Part shown: positions 34,701-43,700 of the stretch, piece by piece
Position numbering within the stretch: position 1 is the stretch's first letter
Layout of the letters: each line of letters opens with the position of its first letter
Source: Euglena gracilis
Lineage: Eukaryota; Euglenida; Euglenophyceae; Euglenales
NCBI GenBank assembly: GCA_039621445.1
Contig: CP154956.1
Coordinates: 71,112,914-71,176,913 of the forward strand
DNA: 64,000 bases
Direction: 5' to 3'
Position numbers and translations under genes: made by a program
The notes under the pieces: generated by a model
What the model was told of the DNA's origin: nothing
What the model saw: the letters and a program-made list of their open reading frames with translations, nothing else
Database searches by the model: none

Positions 34701-37700
34701 AAACCAATATGCACATATGAGATAAAATGTGTTATGTACTATTTATATTTATTATAATATTTTACATAATGTATGATATCTACAATACAACACATACAAT
34801 ACAAAAAATAAAATTCCACGTGCCAAAAAATGCAAGCATGAAACAATGAAAATAAATATTTAGTAAATAATAATTAAATGATTAACATCAAATTGTGTGT
34901 TGATAAACCACCAAGGCAAATTAGCGTAAAAAATTTGCGCTAAAGCGCAATGTCCATCACAGAAGCCCCTGAGCTTATGGGAGTCCCTCTGATATGTTAT
35001 GGTGTGTTGGGGGCTCCTCTATGAACTGCCAGTGTGCGGGCTTGATGAGGAAATGCATTGCGCCGAAGCGCAAACCATCATACAAAAAACTGAGAAGTGC
35101 AAACAGGTGGCTGACGTGTAATCTGAATGAACAAGCAGTGCATTAGGCATGTCCCTTGCGCTTCGACGCGATGTATTTCCTCACCAAGCCCGCACACTGG
35201 CCGTGCAGAAAGGGTCCCCCGACATACCGTAACATCAGAGGGACTCCCATAAGCTCAGGGGCTTCTGCTTTAATTTGCGCTTAAGCGCAAATGCCCATTT
35301 AAATGGCAGATTCCTTTGAATGTGTTTTGTTCTGTGTGAAACTCAAGAGTGACAGAGAAGGAAAAGAGAAGCAGAGAAAAAAACAACAGCAGATCGAGCA
35401 ATCGGGTAGGCCCCACATCACACCCGTGCCTCGTCCCAAAGCCAGCGGCGGCCAGGGGGAAGGGCGCCGATGGCCCCTGTTTTCTCACGCATCCTCTCTG
35501 CGGCGAGGGAGTGTGGCAGCCCGGCGAACAGGGGGACCATGTTCCACGCGGTGGATGGCCCCAACGCCGCGGCGCGGGGGAACACGAATGCCCTGCGGGG
35601 GCAGCGGGGGTGGCCGACCCGCGGCCGGTGCCGCACAAAGGGGCAGTCAGACCCACCCCCCCAGGGGGGGGGCGGGGCAGACCTCCGCCCTTCCTTCAGA
35701 CCCAAGGGGCGGTCCTGGACCACCCTGGAGCAAATTTTTTGGGTACCTTTGAGAACAATATCAGCCAAAAACAACAAATTAGGCACCCCATTTGCACGCC
35801 GGCACACAGCACCGGAGGAAAATTTTTTCTCCAATCGGGGGGCAAGATCCCCCAGGGAGGGAGGGGGATCTTGCTGGTGGTGGGAGGTGGGAACTAGCTG
35901 GTGGTTTCCTTCTGTTGGCTAGTGAAATGGCTCGCCAAAGGACCCTGGGCCCTAAAGCAAAAGTGTGCACAGGTTATGTCATTTTCAGTTCTGTTTGTGA
36001 TGGGCTGCTGTTCATCATGGGGAGACAACCCACATTCCCCAACCCTCCAACCAATGCCCGGACGGGCATTCCGGTTGTCGTCTGGGGGTGGCGGCCCAAT
36101 TTGTGTGTGTGCGGCCTGCGCAAAGCCAACACTCACATACCCTGCCCCCTGGGTCCAAAACTTCTTCCTAAAAAAAGTGCCTCTCCAACGGGACTCAGCT
36201 GCTGCACTTCTTAGACTTCCTTGGGTATTAATTTGGCCAACCTGTGACTGATTTTGGCGACCTTTGGCCAATTTGACCCAACTTTTTGCCCAATTGCTGG
36301 TTTTGTCCATTTGGGGTAATTTTCTACCGTTTTAGGGTTTTGGTTGTTGGGGGCTGCGACCAACATCCTAAATTTTATAAGGGCACCCTTGAGGCCTGAA
36401 AAGGATGCGCACCCAGGCACTTATTTAGGAGGGGGGGTTAGAGATGAATGAGTCTGTGTGGACCTGCAAGAGGCTAACCTTGATTCTCAACAAAATCTGA
36501 AAATCTGATATTCTGTTTGCCAGCCCCCCTCCAAAAAAATCAACGAAGAAGAAAGCAGAAATAAGCTTAAATTTCAGTAAAACAAAACGTCAACCCAGCA
36601 GAACAGAACAGAAAAATTAGCAAAACAGGAACATATCAGGCGTATTAAATAAAAGAGTGGTTGCACCAACACACACACACACACACATAAAAGAGTGAAT
36701 GTATTGAAAAAGAGTGGATGCAATGAATTCGCAGCCTTGAACTACTGGGCTCTGAGGAAAGGCCCAAGCAAATGACACAAGGGGGGTACACTTTCTTTAT
36801 GGGCACCCCAATGGGGCTTTCTCGCCGTTTGTTTGGGGGGGGTGATTTTGGGAATAGGTTTAGGGTTGCAATTGTCGTTAAGAAAAAGATTCAGATTGGG
36901 TCGGGGTAAGAAAAGGTGTAGAGTTGGGACTGTCAGGCTGAGGGCCGAAATAAGGCCAAAAATGGACTAAACTTATACTTATTGCAGCTAAAATTAAAAA
37001 TTAAAATTAAAAAAAAATAGGTATGTCGTCCAAAAATGCTAACCCTATTTTCTAACCCAAACACTGTCCTAAGTTAAACAACCAGAACCTCACCAAAAAC
37101 TCGAATGGGCATGCCATACTGCACATTTTTAAAAATCATCTCTTTTAGGCGGCGCAAATTTAACAAAAGAAAATTTCACCCGCACCTCTCCAAAATCGCC
37201 AGAAAAAAGCACTCAGAACACAATAAAACCGTATGGAGCGGGAACCCGCTTCGTGTGTTACAAATGAAAAATTTGACCTGTGCAATGCCAAAAGGCAAAG
37301 GATGAAAGATAAAAGTAGCAGAAGCCGAAGCAGGCACTCAACAGCCTGGCCAATGCCTCCCCGACTTGCGGGGATCCAATGACTGGTGGGTCCATTTCAC
37401 CTCTTCATACCCCTGAACGGTGTCCACTCGCCAGGGTCCGGATGTTGCTTTCGCTGGACCAGGCAGATGATTGCACAGCCCAGTCTAACCGCTGGCTGGA
37501 CTGACCACACAACAAGCACCTGGGTGAAACATCACAATTAAAATGCCTTTGGTGGTTCTGGCAAGCCTGCAATTGGCGCTGATGATGAAACGTGGAGAAT
37601 TGGATGTAGGTACGACATCAAATTGAATGCGAAGCGGTTTTCCGCCATTGTGTGGAAGCAATTTCAGAGGGTAATGTAATTCGCGAACACTGTAACTGTT

Positions 37701-40700
37701 CGTCTGGCAGGTGAGTGGTCGTTGGACAGCCTGTTTGCTGGCCACCCCCTTCTTTGGGGGTATCCCTGGTCTTCTTCTGCGGCTTGTCCTCGGCATCCTT
37801 GTGTCAGGACTTGGACTCCATGGGCACTTCCAATGACAGCCGTCGATTGGACGGATCAACGTATTGCATGACAATTCCGTTATTTGCAGACCTGCCGGGG
37901 ATGCAATAAAACTCCGCTTGGCAGATGGTATGGCCTCTCCGAGCCGCCAGAGCAGTTGACACCCAGGGCGTTGCGAGTCATTCCTCTTGGCCTTCCTTCA
38001 CAATGTTTTCTGTCTTCTTTTGCACTGCAAATCATTATCTGTTCATGGTTTGCCTCACAAACGAGGCGGTGTTACGATTCAAATTGCTCATTCATTAATG
38101 ATAAAATTGCAATGATAATATATTATATTATAAATAATATTACAATGCTTGTCAATGGTCTTTTCAGGCATAAACACCTTGGGATACGATGTCCAGTGTC
38201 CTAGTTGCCGCCCTGCCAACAAGAGCGCAACCGTCCATGCAGAACATCCGGGATGCGATCCAGGACATCGAGTTACCGTGGGGCGACGGCAGGCGCCTGC
38301 CGAACGGAGGACAGCCCACATCTCATGCACACACTCTTGCAGCCGTGACCATACAATTTTTTACCAACCCCTGGGAGTGGGGAGGGGGTCACTTTCACTC
38401 TTTCACTTTCTTTCGGAAAACCAGTCAATCACTACCCCTGGGAGTCGTCCACTCTGGAATCCAAAAGAAATTTGGGCCATCTCGGCGTAGGTTTGTTTTG
38501 TAACATGAAGCGGAAAAATGCTTCGAAGATTGTCGTAAACAATTGCTTTGTGCAACCTTCGTTGCGAAAATACTGTTTGTGTTTTTTTATCGTTCTGATT
38601 GAATCGCGGGATATTTTCCGTTCTTTATGACATTCCATTTGGTGAATGCAGGTGACACTCAGGTTCATCTTGTCGACAAAATTTGAACTCGGTTTGAAGC
38701 AGAATCTCGCTGTCATTCTTTTGCTTTTTCCCTCACAATCTCCCAATCCCAAATCTGTCAATGCCTCATTTGTCACCTTCCCTTTGATGGCAGCAGGCAT
38801 GTATTGTTCAAATGTGTGATAATACTTGTGTCGTTCCACATCACAAGATTCCGAACTAGTTGTGTTACGTCTTGCGTTCAGTGGATCATACATACCTTAG
38901 AGATATGAAACACAATTTCACACTTTTGCTGTGTCTTTGCAGTGTTGTGTTGTTTTTTTCCTACATTTTCCATAGCCCGTGTGGGACCTCGATCATTTTC
39001 CCTAAAAAAATTTATTTCTTATATCAAAACATTCTTCCGCTTCGTTTTTGCTTTTCTGAAGAAAAAAATTGGCCATTTTATATCGTTGGATGTTATCTGT
39101 TGTTGATAACTTAAACGATCGGATTAATGCGAAGCGGAATTTGGGTTCTCCGCTTCTCAGCACATGAACCTTTGTTTTCCTCCTCCTTTGACGGGGTGGT
39201 TGCCGCTGCTACTGTGCTACGCTGTCTACGTCAGCAGAAATGACCACTGGTTGTGTGTGTCCGGGTGCATATGGAAATTTATGGTGTTTTGCTCCTTTGC
39301 TCATCTTTTCTCGTTTCCTGAAATTCAACTTAGACGGCCGGGAATGAACTTTTCTTGTCGAGTCACAAAATTCTGGCAGTTCCAGTGAAAATGCGCATCC
39401 ACACATTCTGGAAGTGGAGTGTGCAGGTGCGCATTCCGCATGGTTTAGTGCCTCTTCCGAATTGGGGCTAAGCACCACAAAAATGAGCTGTTTGGATGTT
39501 ACACGACCACAGGGACCACCCCCTTGTTTACTGGTGGTTGAACTACATATCATGCTGTTTACAGCTGTTTCACGAGGACTGTGGTACAGTGCGTGGCTGG
39601 ACAGACACTTGGCACACTCCACACGACATGCGGAACACAAACAACGCAGGCCAACCTGGATGTGGGTGTGCCACCTTGTGTTCACCGATGGGGGTAGGGC
39701 CTGGTGAACCTGGGATGAGCATGGGAAAGAACTCCTCGCAGCCATAGAGACACAGCCCTCCCAAGGGAAAAAACAATAGGGGTGCCACTGAGTATCAAGG
39801 CCGAAGAATGCGCACCTGTGCATTTTTTTGGAACCCCAAAAGAGCGCAGGTGCGCTTTTTGGAATGACACAGGCTGTGGGAAGGGGGAAAGCGCACACAC
39901 ACATTGATGTTGAAGGACGCACTGGGTCTGGCCTGTTGTTTGACTGCCTTGAATCCGAATTCCATGATTTGGTTTCAGGATTGCAGAACAAGGGTGCAGA
40001 GGGGGAGATGAACCAAAAGAACTCCCTTGCCACCAATGTCGCTGTACCAGACCACACTCTGAAACACGACATCTGCAGCTGCATGGAAAGCCCTGAGCTC
40101 GGCGACGGCAGGTGTCAAGACACAAATTTATGTCCTTCGGTGACAAGGGAACTGCACCCTGCGGTGCAAATCACCGAACAAATCAGAATGCACACCTGCG
40201 CATTCCACTTCACCCGCTGCATCCAGTGCCCAGCGTAGACTACGCTGCTCTCATGAACGTGTGGAGCACGCCACAACGCACGTGCAACCGTCCCCCACCG
40301 GGCGGAGGTGATGGGCCGGTTGCTGCCAACGTTGTCCGACTCCATGCCCCAGAGCGTGCATGGCAGCACACAGCCACTGTGCCCCACAATTAGCGTCAAC
40401 GCAGGGGATTGTGTCTGGTTCCACACACACGGTGCTCATTGGGTTGGCACCTCGAGAGCGAAGCACGCCTGTCACCACCTTCAAAATCATTCCCAAAAAC
40501 GGTCTGTAAACACAGAATTAAATCACCATCCAAATGGATTCAAAGCAGCGAGCATCATTGGTCAGTCTTGCGTCAAAATTTCTCCAGGTCCTTGAGACCA
40601 TGAGTCAGGCACAAACACATTCACAAAAAAAAACTTGTCGATAAACCCAGGAATTTTTTCCATTTTTTCTTTTTCTGTGTATTCCATTGTGTCACCATGG

Positions 40701-43700
40701 GGAAACGGGTGAGAAAGGGACTTCAGTGCCCGAGGAAATTACCCAGTGATGGGCACCCTAATTCCCAACTGCCGTCAGCAGTCTTCATGCCATGAATAAA
40801 AAGACGGTGAGTGCGCACATGTGCAAAAAAGCGCCTTTCTTTAAATTACAGCCACACCGCCGAATATTTGCACTCTCAGGTGGGCGTGCCACCACCCACG
40901 CCAACTCCCTCCGCCTGGCCTGAGTTTGAAACCACACGGCTGAAGTGCAGACCTCCCTGCGAGGATCGAATGGTGTCCGAGGACGAGGCATCGCTGGAGC
41001 GAAACACGGCAGAGGAGGACCACCACCTGTGGCCTTGTTGGCAACAAACGTCACCCACCACATAGAACTCATATTTATCATGTACTCCGAGTCGACGCTC
41101 CAGCACTGCAAACTACACATCCTCTGGCCGCTGTGAAGACCAAAGAAAACACACATGCATACACCTTCTCCACACACCCCATCCGCAATGGTTGCAGTCA
41201 AACACGGCACATCAGGGTGAATGCGCATTCCCTTCTTCTGTGTGCCCTTAAAGCACCCTGGTGGGAGGTTGCCACACAGGGCGATGCCCAACAACTCAGC
41301 ACACAAGGTGGAGGTTCAGCCCGGGAGATGTAAAATGAGATGCCTCTGAAATTGCTAACAAAAAGGCCAGCAGTGCACCATGGGGGTTGCCCTGCCAGAA
41401 TGCTGTGCTGGCACTGAGTTCAGGACAATTCCCCAAAACAAAATGAATGCGCACCTGCGCACTCCCCCTCATGGAATGCGCAGGTGCGTACTCTTGTGGA
41501 TGCCCAGCGCCGCTCCCCTCCTGTCCGCCTGCAGATAAAATAACAGCCAGCCAGCGAAAGGAATGGCCTCAAGAGTGCGCACGTCCGCATTCTTGTGCCT
41601 CATGCAACCTCGGAGAGGAGCCATTTCATACTGTTTGTGAGGGCAGTTGTGGAGGGTGTAATCTTTGCAGCAAAATGGAATTTTCGAGGGGGGGAGGCCT
41701 GCCTAAACTCTACAACTGCCGGCGTCGAGAGGTAGGGCACCTGTGGGAGGCTTGTGCTCCTGCCAACGCAAAGCTCTGCAGCAAGGCTGGTGGCAGGGAC
41801 CCACGGCAGTTTTCAACGAATGAACACTGTGGCGGCAGGGTGCGACATTGTTGGTGGGTATATGGGATCATGGTTACGAACCCCGGGGGAGGGGGGTGTA
41901 ACTTTCCACTTTCAAAACACCAATCACTTTTCAAAAAAAATAACCAGCCACCCAATCCCCCCAGGGGGGGGTCACTTGGCCACTTGGCCAAAAGGGCTCG
42001 AAACCAATGGATTTTGGCCAAAAAAACTCCTAAAAATTTGCTGGTCAGTTGGCATGGGGTGACCACTTATGGGCCCCTGGCAGGGGGGTCTGGAGCTAAA
42101 AACCAGTCAGTCACTCCAAAAAAAAAAACCGGTCAGTCATCCCCAATCCCTCAATGGTTGGGATTGTACGAAATGGTGTCTGAATGGGATTCAAGTTCCA
42201 CAGCGGGGAGGGATCAATCGACGAGGATTCATTAAACCAGTCCACTGAATCCGAAATTTTTCCACAAAAATGACCATGTGGAGGAACCTTTGTAAACTAT
42301 TCGGAGAACTTGAGAATATGGAAAAGCCCGGCTCAGGTGAGCATGAAACGCACTGCGCGCTTGGAAAAGGCCGCCGTATAAACACCAACAGCGCCGATCA
42401 AAAAGCAGGAATGGGTGGTCCTTCCTGGCTGCGGTTTTGGAGCAGAGGCGCATGAAGCTGGCTCAACAGCAGAGCTTGACTTCCTCTAAGCCTTCATCCA
42501 TTTTGGGTAGGCTTTACGGAAATGCCTGGTGCAGGTGCCGATCCCCACATCCTGGAGAGAGGGGTTTCTGAGTAAGCCTCAAGGGGAGTTTACACCTTGT
42601 AAACTCCCCTCGGTCGACCAAGCAAACCCTTGCATACCAAGCAAATCCCTGGCAGCAGATTCCTGCTGCCAGGAATAATAAATGAGGGTGGTACATCAGG
42701 CATTTGCTCAACCATCAAAACCCCTCCCAAAATGCAAATGTTTTATTCTAAACCCCCTCCACCAGGGGGGGGGGGTGGAATGTGCAACAGTGCTCCTCAA
42801 AATTTGCAATGCTAAAAAAATAAAAGCAAAAATGAAAAAAAATGTAAAAAAACAAAAAAATGTGAGTTGCACGTAAATTCCTTCCTCTCCTGAAGCATAC
42901 ACTTGCCTGCTGCAGAGGACTTCAAAAAAAACCACCTCCTTTGGGAAAAAAATACAATAAAGGACATACCACGAACAATCATTCACACTTTTTTCTCACC
43001 AAAACAAAAGCACAGAGGAACAAACAAAATCCATTTTCTTAAAAAAGGTTCGCCCAGCCCTACCCGGGAAACCGTGTCCACCGCCAGCACCACGACGTCC
43101 GGCCGGCGGCGGCCGGCCAGCGGCGGCGGGGGCACGCGCGCGGCCACGGCCGGCCGGGGCCGCAGCCGCACGAACTGCTGCAGCTGCTTCCCGCAGCGGA
43201 CCTCCAGGAACTCGGTGGTGTGCCGCAGCTGGCGGGGCCGGCCGCTGTGCCACGCTGCACGGCGGTTGCGCCGCTCCCACGCTGGATTGAGGGGGGGGGG
43301 GGGCGGATGATACTCTCGGCTGTACAGAAGAGCCCGGCATTGAGGAACACTGGCAACCCTGGGTCCAAACTGGCAAATGTTCAGCGATGCAAAGCAACAC
43401 TTCGGAACAGGGTGTTTGACGTCGGTTCATATTCTCTGTCCATCAATAAGTCCATCATGTCCCCCACAGAGACTAGCTTTACATGTGAAGATTCAAAAAA
43501 AATTCGGTTTGCAAGGCTGTCAGATTTGCATTAAAAGTATTTCAGGAGATTCACACATTTGCAAAAACAACACCTCCCATCCTGATTGATCAATTGATCC
43601 ATTGATTCAGCATCATCAGAATCAGATTTCTTAAATGAATATGTGGAATGGCACGTATGCATGTGCATAACATAAAACATGTGGTACATACACACCAACT

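Larger units (their letters stand above)
35600..43060. other. Largest DUF229 intron(s), about 7.5 kb, with one exon missing
   Basis: By family order and phase an exon of length 3n+2 must lie here, encoding the segment after DTVSR. I could not pick it out. The stretch holds retroelement-like fragments, GCGCACCTGCGC motifs, repeat E copy 2 and the weak plus-strand exon at 38.2 kb. Confidence 0.5.

Noticed and set aside
39209-40084. 291-codon minus-strand frame
   Set aside because: No domain, no homology by eye, and it overlaps the palindromic GCGCACCTGCGC motifs. Long chance frames are common in this repeat context.
41695-41790. Plus-strand YNCRRREVGHLWEACA, reminiscent of a retroviral zinc knuckle
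   Set aside because: Only one Cys precedes the His; the C-x2-C pair is absent and there is no neighbouring gag or pol frame.
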